A stretch of 54,133 nucleotides of DNA, taken from assembly GCA_031422195.1 (NCBI GenBank), contig JANOPZ010000081.1:1-54133 (forward strand), in the 5' to 3' direction. Source of the stretch: JALOTE01 sp031422195 (GTDB lineage Bacteria > Pseudomonadota > Alphaproteobacteria > Rhizobiales > Rhizobiaceae). A program made the position numbers and the translations under genes. Positions 26,110 through 33,831 of the stretch are shown here, one piece after another; within the stretch, counting starts at the first letter, position 1; each line of letters opens with the position of its first letter. A model generated the notes under the pieces. The model searched no databases. It was not told the origin of the DNA and was given only the letters and a program-made list of their open reading frames with translations.

Positions 26110-26129
26110 ATATAAAGAAATGTTTATGT
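26110..26129. promoter_or_regulatory. candidate SahR/ArsR-type operator upstream of ahcY
   Basis: ATATAAAGAAATGTTTATGT is an imperfect palindrome with perfect ATAAA/TTTAT half-sites, 111-130 bases upstream of the ahcY start. As I recall it, the alphaproteobacterial SAM-cycle repressor motif is ATATAAAGATATCTTTATAT; the match is 17 of 20. The recalled motif should be confirmed, so the regulator assignment is tentative. The symmetry itself is read directly. Confidence 0.45.
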
Positions 26130-26157
26130 CTTTTTATGCTTGTCGATTTCAGCGCAC

Positions 26158-26454
26158 CTATTCGCCTTCTTGAAACCGGTCTGCCAGCAAAGCTTCCAGC
26201 GCATCAAGAACGTCAACGGCTTGCGGGCCAGTTGCCGTTACATGGATGAAAGAGCCCGGTCCGGCACTGAGCATCATCAAACCCATGATGGACGTGCCGC
26301 CAACATCCGACCCATCTTTGGATACCGTCACAACGGCGTTAAAGCTTTCAACAACTTTGACAAATTTTGCGGACGCCCGCGCATGAAGCCCGCGCATATT
26401 AATAACGGGCAACTCGCGGGACAGCACTTGGCTGGCTTCAGGTGTGATCATCAT
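26158..26454 (-). CDS. HPr-family phosphocarrier protein (nitrogen-type PTS)
   Basis: The 98-residue HPr has the phosphorylatable His24 in MRGLHARASAKF and the regulatory serine S55 in GGTSIMGLMMLSAGPG, the site modified by HPr kinase. In alphaproteobacteria such HPr belongs to a regulatory rather than a sugar-transporting PTS. The start overlaps the EIIA stop by 4 bases. The neighbouring hprK-like kinase supports a role for S55 phosphorylation. Confidence 0.94.
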   Translation of the reverse strand: MMITPEASQVLSRELPVINMRGLHARASAKFVKVVESFNAVVTVSKDGSDVGGTSIMGLMMLSAGPGSFIHVTATGPQAVDVLDALEALLADRFQEGE

Positions 26455-26852
26455 TGGCCGGACAAAACCTGACTGGCAATGTTGATATATTTTCTACCTG
26501 CATCATGCCCGGCTTTTAGAGTTGAGGACAAATCACCTGTTTGCCGCGCGCGGGCAATTTTAATGAGCATTGGCAAGTTTAAGCCTGCTAATACCTCAAT
26601 CTTGCCAGCGGACATCACCGAGATTGCAAGATTTGAGGGGGTGCCACCAAACATATCGGTGAGAATAATAACGCCCTGACCGCCGTCAACAGCAGCCACT
26701 GCTTTGACAATATCTTCCCGCCGCAATTGCATATCGTCATCGGCTTCTATGCAGATGGCCACAATGGCCTCTTGCTCACCGACAACATGAATAACGGCCT
26801 TGCGAAATTCTTCCGCGATACGCCCGTGAGTGACAAGCACGACGCCGATCAT
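26451..26852 (-). CDS. PTS EIIA component, mannose family
   Basis: The 133-residue protein begins MIGVVLVTHG with the phospho-acceptor His9, and has ILTDMFGGTPSNLAISV and VLAGLNLPML, typical of EIIA-Man domains. No EIIB, EIIC or EIID gene is nearby, so it is likely a regulatory acceptor of phosphate from HPr, as in other Hyphomicrobiales. A 115-base gap separates it from the hprK-like gene. Confidence 0.94.
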   Translation of the reverse strand: MIGVVLVTHGRIAEEFRKAVIHVVGEQEAIVAICIEADDDMQLRREDIVKAVAAVDGGQGVIILTDMFGGTPSNLAISVMSAGKIEVLAGLNLPMLIKIARARQTGDLSSTLKAGHDAGRKYINIASQVLSGQ

Positions 26853-26967
26853 CGGTGTGTGCCTTGAATAAATGCCATGCTGGAGTGCGCCTGCCTGCCC
26901 ATTTTCGAGGCCGCACTTTTGGCAGCACCTAAAATAAAAACAAGCAAAATATCGACAATTGCAGCGC

Positions 26968-27402
26968 CTAAAAGCGTCTATTATGGATTAGTTCATCTAA
27001 AATGGGCAGGTTCATGGCAATTTGTCGCGCAGGCAATTTAAGAAGCGGGACATCAACCCCCAAAATTGTCATCTCCAAAGGATCCGGTATCCGATCGATT
27101 TGTTCTTGCTCTACCAGCCGGATCACCCAATCTACGATTGATGAGGCGATGAACGGCTGGCTGGTGATGCCCAGCCCGCGTATTTCAGCCAAGCCTTGCA
27201 ACGCCGGCGGGCAAGAGGCAATCAACCGGTTATGCGCAACCTCAATCAGGCATTGATCATCTGCAACAAGCGCCGCAAAGACCCCGCCTTGTTTTGTATT
27301 TTTGATTGCTGCCAGGGCCAAAGCGGTTTTACCAAAACCTGACGGGCCTTCTATCAAAAAACCAAGCGGACCAAGGGCAACAATCGTTGCATGAGCATTC
27401 AT
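26968..27402 (-). CDS. hprK: short HPr kinase/phosphorylase-like protein (catalytic domain only)
   Basis: The 144-residue protein consists only of the P-loop kinase domain of HprK. It has EGPSGFGKTALAL (Walker A, residues 19-26), LVADDQCLI as the second acidic motif, and AEIRGLGI, the HprK signature that binds HPr. The N-terminal half found in firmicute HprK (about 310 residues) is absent; this short form is usual in alphaproteobacteria. Its ATG overlaps the chvG stop by 4 bases, so it is translated with the two-component genes. Confidence 0.9.
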   Translation of the reverse strand: MNAHATIVALGPLGFLIEGPSGFGKTALALAAIKNTKQGGVFAALVADDQCLIEVAHNRLIASCPPALQGLAEIRGLGITSQPFIASSIVDWVIRLVEQEQIDRIPDPLEMTILGVDVPLLKLPARQIAMNLPILDELIHNRRF

Positions 27403-29279
27403 CTTAAACGGCCGCGTAATGTCTGCGCAATGTTTATTATTGGCAAACGGATGATAAACCGGGCGCCGGTAACAACACCTTCAGCACTAACCGCGTTTTG
27501 GGCGGTGAGCGTGCCACCATGGGCTTCAATAATTTGACGGCTAATTGAAAGACCGAGCCCGGAGTTTTGGCCAAAAGCCTCAACGCCGGGACGATCAGTG
27601 TAAAAGCGTTGAAATATTTTTTCAAATGCGCCGTCGCGTATCCCCGTGCCATTATCTTCAAAACTAATTTCTGCCATCGCCAATTTGCGTGTCAAAATCA
27701 CTTTGATGCTTCCGCCGGTCGCCGGAATAAAGCCCCGTGCATTATCAATCAAATTGTGAACCACTTGACCAAGGCGCAGGTCATGGCCGTTGATCATCAC
27801 CGCTTCATAGTCCGACACGATCATACCGAGTGTGGATTTTGAGGGCTTGCGTTTTGCAAAGCCCTGCACGGCCAAGGCAATATCAAAAGCAGTGCCCCGG
27901 CCCGGCGCGTCCTTGACTGCCTCGATATGGTCTCGAAGGAACTCTGCCAAATCCAAAGGTTTTAGATCATCGCGGCCAAGTTCAGCGTCAAGCCGCGAGG
28001 CATCAGAAATATCGCTGATCAAGCGGTCGAGCCGGCGCACATCGTGCTGAATCACATCCATCAATCGTTTGCGGGAATCGTCGTTTTTAACCAATGGCAA
28101 AGTTTCAACAGCACTTCGAAGCGAGGTCAGCGGGTTCTTCAATTCATGGGCAACATCGGCAGCAAACCGCTCAATGGCATCGATACGGGCATAGAGCGAA
28201 TCCGTCATGGCACCAATGGCAACGGACAAATCACCAACTTCATCGCGGCGTTCTGAAAAATCCGGGATTTGCTGACGATCGGTAACGCCGCGCCGGACCT
28301 TGATAGCTACCGCAGACAATTTTTTCAGCGGTGTTGCAATTGTTGAAGCCAATAGCAGTGACAAAAGCAAAGTAACAAATGACGCCACTGCAAACACTCT
28401 CAGCACCGCCATGCGCTCAGCCGAAATGATTTTATCGATATCTGCGCCTTGTGTCGAAAGTTGCAAAACGCCCAGCACAGCGCGAAACCGTTGCACTGGA
28501 ACGGCAACAGATACGATGATCTCATTATCAGATGACATCCGGACCACGGTGCCGGTCTGACCTTCAAGTGCGCCGACCACTTCGGAATATACAGAGGCAT
28601 TTTCGCCCGGCTTTTCAATATGAACGGGAAGCTGCCGACGGTCAAAAAAGGCCGTGACGCCAGCCCACACCCTTTCAAACAGGCCGGGCTTATCACCTTC
28701 CAAAGGCTCCAACTCATAACGCAGCACCTGCCCGCCGGAATAAAGATGCCGTGTATCCAAGATCAGTTCACCGTCGCGGTCATAGACCCGCGCGCGGGTT
28801 CTGGTCGGCGAAATCAAACGGCGGAGCACCGGCGCCACACGTTCAGGGTTTATGAGGAACTCGGCGTTATCGAGCGTATCAATGGACGGAGCTATCGTTT
28901 GCCCGGCCTGCAGCTCAAACAGCTTTTCAGGGTCAATACGAAGTGCATCAATGTCAACACTGGCAGAGGCAGAAATAGCGCCTGCAATAATTTCGCCTTG
29001 TGTCATCAAGCTTTCAACGCGGGCATCAATCAGCCCTTCGCGAAACTGGTTCATATAAAGAAGACCGGTGAGCAGAACGACAAGCGCAGCCAAATTCAAG
29101 ATTAAGATACGCCGCAAAAGACTTGAGAACACCAAACCCGAAAAACGGCTTGCAAGCCTGCGCAGACGCCTTGCTACTTTTCGAGAGCTCATTGATTTTG
29201 CAGGCATGGGAGCACTAGCCGATGGTATTTCTACCCTTGGCGCCACACCAGCCACATCCTCTTCAACCCGTTTAAGCAC
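27399..29279 (-). CDS. chvG: ChvG/ExoS-type sensor histidine kinase
   Basis: A 626-residue inner-membrane kinase. The first membrane helix (about 57-76, ILILNLAALVVLLTGLLY) is followed by a periplasmic sensor of about 215 residues and a second helix (about 294-316). A HAMP linker follows, then the H box FAADVAHELKNPLTSLRSA with phospho-acceptor H378, and the ATPase motifs NLIDNARGF, FEDNGTGI and NSGLGLSI. ChvG senses envelope or acid stress and phosphorylates ChvI. The GTG start at 29279 has GGAAG 4 bases upstream. It lies 37 bases after chvI. Confidence 0.93.
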   Translation of the reverse strand: MLKRVEEDVAGVAPRVEIPSASAPMPAKSMSSRKVARRLRRLASRFSGLVFSSLLRRILILNLAALVVLLTGLLYMNQFREGLIDARVESLMTQGEIIAGAISASASVDIDALRIDPEKLFELQAGQTIAPSIDTLDNAEFLINPERVAPVLRRLISPTRTRARVYDRDGELILDTRHLYSGGQVLRYELEPLEGDKPGLFERVWAGVTAFFDRRQLPVHIEKPGENASVYSEVVGALEGQTGTVVRMSSDNEIIVSVAVPVQRFRAVLGVLQLSTQGADIDKIISAERMAVLRVFAVASFVTLLLSLLLASTIATPLKKLSAVAIKVRRGVTDRQQIPDFSERRDEVGDLSVAIGAMTDSLYARIDAIERFAADVAHELKNPLTSLRSAVETLPLVKNDDSRKRLMDVIQHDVRRLDRLISDISDASRLDAELGRDDLKPLDLAEFLRDHIEAVKDAPGRGTAFDIALAVQGFAKRKPSKSTLGMIVSDYEAVMINGHDLRLGQVVHNLIDNARGFIPATGGSIKVILTRKLAMAEISFEDNGTGIRDGAFEKIFQRFYTDRPGVEAFGQNSGLGLSISRQIIEAHGGTLTAQNAVSAEGVVTGARFIIRLPIINIAQTLRGRLR

Positions 29280-29316
29280 TGGCTTCCAGACCTGACCGGC
29301 ATTCCGGTCTCAAGCT

Positions 29317-30030
29317 TTACGCCGCTTCTTTATATTTATAGCCGACGCCATAAAGAGTTTCGATCATGTCGAAGCTATCGTCAACTTGTTTGAACTTTTT
29401 GCGCAGGCGCTTAATATGGCTGTCAATGGTGCGGTCATCGACATAAACTTGGTCATCGTAGGCAGCATCCATCAAACTGTCGCGGCTTTTCACAACGCCC
29501 GGCCGATGCGCCAGCGCATTGAGAATAAGAAACTCGGTAACGGTCAATGTAACGTTCTTGGCTTTCCACGTGCAGGCATGGCGCTCTCTGTCCATCGCCA
29601 GATCACCGCGCTCAATAATTTGCTGTTCGCCGCCCGCGGAGTTTGCTTTGGCAATACCCATTTCGCGCGAGCCACCGCGGCGCAAAATCGCTTTGACCCG
29701 CTCGAGCAGCAACCGCTGTGAAAAAGGCTTCTTAATAAAATCATCTGCGCCCATTTTAAGGCCGAATAACTCATCAATTTCCTCGTCCTTTGACGTCAGA
29801 AATATCACGGGCATGTCGGACTTTTGGCGAAAGCGCCGAAGCAATTCCATCCCATCCATGCGCGGCATTTTAATATCAAAAATACCGAGATCCACCGGGC
29901 GGGCCTGAAGGCCCTCTAGCGCGGAAGCGCCGTCTGTATAGGTTTCAACCTTGAACCCTTCAGCTTCAAGGGCGATTGAAACCGACGTCAGAATGTTGCG
30001 GTCGTCATCTACGAGAGCAATCGTTGGCAT
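29317..30030 (-). CDS. chvI: ChvI-type OmpR-family response regulator
   Basis: The 237-residue regulator has a receiver domain (acidic pocket VDDD at 7-10, phospho-acceptor D52 in IFDIKMPRMDG, and LTSKDEE) and a winged-helix DNA-binding domain from about 130, with VYVDDRTIDSHIKRLRKKF as the recognition region. ChvI controls envelope, exopolysaccharide and acid-response genes in rhizobia. It is divergent from pckA, as in Agrobacterium and Sinorhizobium. AGGGAC lies upstream of the ATG at 30030. Confidence 0.95.
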   Translation of the reverse strand: MPTIALVDDDRNILTSVSIALEAEGFKVETYTDGASALEGLQARPVDLGIFDIKMPRMDGMELLRRFRQKSDMPVIFLTSKDEEIDELFGLKMGADDFIKKPFSQRLLLERVKAILRRGGSREMGIAKANSAGGEQQIIERGDLAMDRERHACTWKAKNVTLTVTEFLILNALAHRPGVVKSRDSLMDAAYDDQVYVDDRTIDSHIKRLRKKFKQVDDSFDMIETLYGVGYKYKEAA

Positions 30031-30342
30031 GTGCGTTTAGTCCCTACTGAATTAAGGCAGCCGCTGAATGAGCACAAAAGTAGCACAAATTGTGGCAGAG
30101 GTGAAGGGCGGTCAGTTGACGGCGAAACCGCAGCACATGAGGGGACATTTGGATCGACCAGTTCTAAACCGATTGAAATAGCCTTTGGTCATATTTCGCT
30201 AACCAATTTCAAACGATTAAACATTTTTATAAATCTTTAAACCGATTAAATATTTGATCTTGTTCTCTTTTTCTGTGCCACTGGGGCCGGAGAGCTGCAT
30301 TTCGTGAAATTTCATTTGCGTGGCGGCAGGGAGAACTGAAGC
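30031..30342. promoter_or_regulatory. divergent chvI/pckA control region with repeated AAACCGATTAAA-like motifs
   Basis: This 312-base region has no convincing gene. It is AT-rich in its pckA half and contains three near-identical words: TAAACCGATTGAAAT (30165-30179), CAAACGATTAAACAT (30210-30224) and TAAACCGATTAAATAT (30238-30253). A looser one, TAACCAATTTCAAA, lies near 30200. Closer to pckA is ATTTCGTGAAAT (30299-30310), followed by AGGGAG about 9 bases before the pckA ATG. The repeats look like a multi-site operator; which regulator binds is unknown. Confidence 0.5.
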
Positions 30343-31953
30343 ATGATCGAACTCGGCATACGCAACCCGCATGTAGGCATTGGCCGTCACGGTCTTTTTA
30401 CCACCGGCTCGGTTTTTTACAACCTGCTGCCGCCAGAGCTCTATCAACATGCCCTTGCCCGCAACGAGGCTGAACTGACGGCCCATGGCGCATTGGTTGC
30501 TAAAACCGGCCAGCACACCGGTCGTTCAGCCAAAGATAAATTCGTCGTGCGAGATGCTAAAACGGACAGCCAAATCTGGTGGGATAATAATAAGCCGATG
30601 GCCGAGGCCGGGTTTAATACACTCTACGCCGATATGGTGGCACACGCGGCTTCCAAGGATTTGTTCGTGCAGGATTTGGTTGGCGGCGCTGATGCCGGCA
30701 ACGCAATCCGTGCGCGGATTATTACCGAATTTGCGTGGCATTCATTGTTTATCCGCAATCTGTTGATCCGGCCAGACCGTGAGACCTTGGCAAATTATGT
30801 GCCGGAAATGACGATCATTGATTTACCGTCATTCAAAGCCAATCCGGCCCGCCATGGTTGCCGTTCGGAAACCGTAATTGCCTGCAATTTGGAAAAACGC
30901 ATCATTTTAATCGGCGGCACATCTTACGCCGGTGAAATGAAAAAAAGCGTTTTCACCATGCTCAACTATTTGCTGCCCGCCAAAGGCGTAATGCCGATGC
31001 ACTGCTCGGCCAATATGGGCAAAAGTGGCGACACCGCCGTTTTCTTTGGCTTGTCCGGCACCGGCAAAACCACCCTGTCTGCCGACCCGTCACGCACATT
31101 GATTGGTGATGATGAGCATGGCTGGGGCGAGAACGGCATTTTCAACTTTGAGGGCGGCTGCTACGCCAAAACCATTCGCTTATCGGAAGAAGCTGAGCCT
31201 GAAATTTTTGCCACGACACGCCGTTTCGGCACAGTGCTAGAAAATGTGGTGCTGGATGAAAACCGCATTCCTGATTTCAACGATGGCTCATTGGCGGAAA
31301 ATACGCGCTGCGCTTACCCGCTGGACTTTATCCCAAACGCTTCGGCCACCGGCAAGGCACCAAACCCTAAAAACATCATCATGCTAACGGCTGATGCCTT
31401 TGGCGTGTTGCCGCCGATTGCAAAGCTCACACCGGCACAAGCCATGTACCACTTTTTGTCGGGTTACACCGCAAAGGTGGCGGGAACGGAAAAAGGCGTA
31501 ACTGAGCCGGAAGCCACGTTTTCCACCTGTTTTGGCGCACCGTTTATGCCGCGCCATCCATCTGAATATGGCAATTTGCTGCGCGAGTTGATTGCAAAGC
31601 ATGGTGTTGATTGTTGGCTGGTGAACACCGGTTGGACCGGCGGCGCCTATGGCACCGGTTCCCGTATGCCTATCAAAGCGACACGGGCTCTGCTGACGGC
31701 AGCGTTGGATGGCTCATTGCTTGAAGCTGAATTCCGCACCGACCCGCATTTTGGTTTCCGTGTACCGGTGGCGGTTAAGGGTGTGCCAACCAGCATTCTT
31801 AACCCGCGTGAAACATGGGCTGATAAAGCCGCGTATGATGCACAAGCGCGCAAAGTGGTTTCGATGTTCCAAGCTAATTTCGTCAAGTTTGAAGCCCATG
31901 TGGATGGCAATGTGCGCGATGCTTCACCGATGCTGGCATTGGCGGCTGAATAA
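30343..31953 (+). CDS. pckA: phosphoenolpyruvate carboxykinase (ATP)
   Basis: PckA converts oxaloacetate and ATP to phosphoenolpyruvate, the entry step of gluconeogenesis from TCA-cycle intermediates. The 536-residue product shows HTGRSAKDKF, MHCSANMGK, the P-loop FGLSGTGKTTLSADP, the metal and substrate residues LIGDDEHGWGENGIFNFEGGCYAKT, and NTGWTGGAYGTGSRM. It is divergent from chvI and ends at a strong terminator. Together with pyk at 35.3 kb this places both directions of the PEP node in the window. Confidence 0.98.
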   Translation: MIELGIRNPHVGIGRHGLFTTGSVFYNLLPPELYQHALARNEAELTAHGALVAKTGQHTGRSAKDKFVVRDAKTDSQIWWDNNKPMAEAGFNTLYADMVAHAASKDLFVQDLVGGADAGNAIRARIITEFAWHSLFIRNLLIRPDRETLANYVPEMTIIDLPSFKANPARHGCRSETVIACNLEKRIILIGGTSYAGEMKKSVFTMLNYLLPAKGVMPMHCSANMGKSGDTAVFFGLSGTGKTTLSADPSRTLIGDDEHGWGENGIFNFEGGCYAKTIRLSEEAEPEIFATTRRFGTVLENVVLDENRIPDFNDGSLAENTRCAYPLDFIPNASATGKAPNPKNIIMLTADAFGVLPPIAKLTPAQAMYHFLSGYTAKVAGTEKGVTEPEATFSTCFGAPFMPRHPSEYGNLLRELIAKHGVDCWLVNTGWTGGAYGTGSRMPIKATRALLTAALDGSLLEAEFRTDPHFGFRVPVAVKGVPTSILNPRETWADKAAYDAQARKVVSMFQANFVKFEAHVDGNVRDASPMLALAAE

Positions 31954-31994
31954 ACCGGCTCCTGATTAGATTTTCATTGTTGTGACTTGAAATT

Positions 31995-32023
31995 GCCCCG
32001 GCTCTTTTGCCGGGGCTTTTTTT
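31995..32023 (+). terminator. intrinsic terminator of pckA
   Basis: GCCCCGGC (31995-32002) pairs perfectly with GCCGGGGC (32009-32016) across TCTTTT and is followed by seven Ts (32017-32023). Confidence 0.95.
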
Positions 32024-32050
32024 ATGGGTTTAGATATTGCAAAAGGAACA

Positions 32051-32503
32051 ATGCAAACCGGCAAAATCTGGCATGTGGTTTCTGAACGGCTCACCATCTA
32101 TGACGATGAGATTGAGGAGCGCTTTGTGCTGGCGTCGGGGCCGGGCGGGCAGAATGTTAATAAAGTGGCGACAGCGGTTCAGCTGCGGTTTTATCTTTAT
32201 CGCGCGCAGGGTCTCGGCGAGTTTGTAAAATCTGCGCTGTATAAGCAATGCGCCAACCGTATTGGGCAAGATGGCACATTGTTGATCGAGGCCAAGCGCT
32301 TCCGGAGCCAAGAGCGCAACCGTCAAGACGCCCGTGATAAATTGGCGGATCTGATCAAAAAAGCCGCTGAGCCACCTGCCCCGCCGCGCCGTATGACAAA
32401 ACCGACTTACGGGGCAACGCTTAGACGCCTGAAAGAAAAAACCGGACGCGGCACGATTAAGCTCGCGCGGGGCAAAGTCACATCACAAGGAGATGATGAA
32501 TGA
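32051..32503 (+). CDS. arfB: ArfB-type alternative ribosome-rescue peptidyl-tRNA hydrolase
   Basis: ArfB (YaeJ) enters the empty mRNA channel of stalled ribosomes with its basic tail and releases the peptide with a GGQ motif. Here GGQ is residues 32-34 in ASGPGGQNVNKVATAVQLRF. The C-terminal tail is Lys/Arg-rich (RRMTKPTYGATLRRLKEKTGRGTIKLARGK). I start it at the ATG at 32051, with AAAAGGA 3 bases upstream, giving 150 residues. The ATG at 32024 touches the pckA terminator's T tract and is unlikely. The stop overlaps alkB as ATGA. Confidence 0.92.
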   Translation: MQTGKIWHVVSERLTIYDDEIEERFVLASGPGGQNVNKVATAVQLRFYLYRAQGLGEFVKSALYKQCANRIGQDGTLLIEAKRFRSQERNRQDARDKLADLIKKAAEPPAPPRRMTKPTYGATLRRLKEKTGRGTIKLARGKVTSQGDDE

Positions 32504-33123
32504 CGGCTTTGCAAACTGTACTGCCTGAAGGCATTGTATTTTTGCCGGAGCATTTTGATGGGGCCGCACAAAAGGAATTGGTCGAGGCCATCAGGCAAGT
32601 TGTAAAAGCCGCCCCTTTGTTTACGCCAGTTATGCCAAAAACCGGAATGGAAATGAGCGTTCGCATGACAAATTGCGGCTCGCTCGGTTGGGTAACAGAT
32701 AAAGACAATGGCTATCGCTACCAGCCTTTGCACCCTGCCACGGGCAAACCTTGGCCGCCGATGCCGGAAACGCTGTTGCAACTGTGGCGCGATATTTCAG
32801 ATTATGCCGCGCCACCTGAAGCCTGCCTCATTAATTTTTATGACGGCGCGGCTAAAATGGGGCTTCACCAAGACCGCGATGAAAGGGATTTTAGCGCGCC
32901 AGTGGTTTCTGTTTCGCTTGGCGATGATGCCCGCTTCAAAATCGGTGGCACCTCAAGGGGCGGCAAAATACAAAATATTACGCTACGTTCCGGCGATGTG
33001 CTGGTAATGGGCGGGGCAGCTCGGCTGGCATTTCACGGCATTGACCGGATTTACCCCGGCACTTCGACGCTGCTGCCCAAAGGCGGACGGCTCAATTTGA
33101 CCTTGAGACGGGTCAATACCTAA
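32500..33123 (+). CDS. alkB: AlkB-family 2-oxoglutarate/Fe(II) dioxygenase (DNA repair)
   Basis: AlkB removes methyl groups from 1-methyladenine and 3-methylcytosine by oxidation. The 207-residue protein has the iron ligands H123 and D125 in KMGLHQDRDE, a distal His in LAFHGIDRI, and the 2-oxoglutarate-binding arginines in RLNLTLRRV. NFYDGAAKM matches the usual N-Y-x(n)-G-x-K lead-in. It is translationally coupled to arfB. Its stop overlaps that of the convergent DUF2312 gene by 3 bases (33120-33123). Confidence 0.94.
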   Translation: MTALQTVLPEGIVFLPEHFDGAAQKELVEAIRQVVKAAPLFTPVMPKTGMEMSVRMTNCGSLGWVTDKDNGYRYQPLHPATGKPWPPMPETLLQLWRDISDYAAPPEACLINFYDGAAKMGLHQDRDERDFSAPVVSVSLGDDARFKIGGTSRGGKIQNITLRSGDVLVMGGAARLAFHGIDRIYPGTSTLLPKGGRLNLTLRRVNT

Positions 33124-33413
33124 ACCATGCCCAATGCATTCATATACAGCTCAAGAATGCTTTCTGCCTCTTGGCGTTCGGCTTGATCTTGCTTGCGAAT
33201 GCGAATGATGGCGCGAACGGCTTTTGTATCAAAGCCGGTGCCTTTCATTTCGGCAAACACTTCTTTGATGTCATCGGCAATCGTCTTTTTTTCTTCTTCA
33301 AGCCGCTCAATCCGTTCAATAAAGGCACGCAGCTGGCCTGCAGCAACAGTTTGCGTCGAGAGATTATCTACCGTCTCTTCAGACATCATTTGGGCCGGGC
33401 TATAATCGCTCAT
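33120..33413 (-). CDS. DUF2312 / GapR-type nucleoid-associated protein
   Basis: The 97-residue protein contains QLRAFIERIERLEEEKKTIADDIKEVFAEMKGTGFDTKAVRAIIRIRKQDQAERQEAESILELYMNALG, almost a full-length match to DUF2312. In Caulobacter this family is GapR, a coiled-coil tetramer that clamps overtwisted DNA ahead of replication and transcription. The start at 33413 is preceded by a 29-bp tandem duplication that adds a 10-codon upstream frame overlapping the start codon. Confidence 0.92.
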   Translation of the reverse strand: MSDYSPAQMMSEETVDNLSTQTVAAGQLRAFIERIERLEEEKKTIADDIKEVFAEMKGTGFDTKAVRAIIRIRKQDQAERQEAESILELYMNALGMV

Positions 33414-33456
33414 TGGATACGTCTTTCGCTATAGTCTCTCATTGGAGACGTCTTTC
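33399..33456. repeat. 29-bp imperfect tandem duplication over the DUF2312 start
   Basis: Bases 33399-33427 and 33428-33456 are head-to-tail copies with 3 mismatches in 29. The first copy holds the DUF2312 start codon and the second holds an equivalent upstream ATG. The duplication therefore doubles the 5' end of the reading frame. Confidence 0.9.
33410..33442 (-). CDS. 10-codon upstream ORF before the DUF2312 gene (putative leader)
   Basis: Created by the tandem duplication, this frame starts at ATG 33442-33440, reads MRDYSERRIQ and ends with TGA at 33412-33410. That TGA overlaps the DUF2312 ATG (33413-33411) as ATGA. Its first residues echo the true start MSDYSPAQ. If translated, it would couple or modulate initiation of the downstream gene. 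There is no independent evidence of translation. Confidence 0.35.
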   Translation of the reverse strand: MRDYSERRIQ

Positions 33457-33525
33457 AAGGAATCGCTTAATTTGATTTACCGTCTCATTCGGCAAGGAAG
33501 GTTCGGCGGTCAAGCAGCAAGTTGC

Positions 33526-33831
33526 TCAAATGTGTGTTTTGGTGCTTTGGGCAAATGCGGCTTGTTGTTCGGCAGTGGCTTCCTTCTGGTGCTTAGCCTG
33601 CCATTCGGCGAACGGCTCACCATAAATGATTTGCCGCGCCGCAGCCTTTTCAAGCGCAATCCCATGTTCTTGCGCGGCATCTTGATACCAATTGGCCAAA
33701 CAATTACGGCAAAAACCGGTTAAATTCATCATATCAATGTTTTGAACATCAGAACGCGCCAGCAAATGTTCGCGCAAGCGGCGGAAGACCGCAGCTTGAA
33801 GTTCAATTTCAGTTTTTTCATCAATAATCAT
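33526..33831 (-). CDS. DUF1244 family protein
   Basis: This 101-residue protein has the family's conserved NLTGFCRNCLANWYQDAA segment, whose two Cys may bind metal, and YGEPFAEWQAKHQ. The biochemical function is not known. It is co-translated with the amidohydrolase gene upstream (4-base overlap). Confidence 0.88.
   Translation of the reverse strand: MIIDEKTEIELQAAVFRRLREHLLARSDVQNIDMMNLTGFCRNCLANWYQDAAQEHGIALEKAAARQIIYGEPFAEWQAKHQKEATAEQQAAFAQSTKTHI

Noticed and set aside
26000..26157. SAH or SAM riboswitch before ahcY
   Set aside because: I could not recognise a conserved riboswitch core by eye; a covariance-model search would be needed, so it is not annotated.
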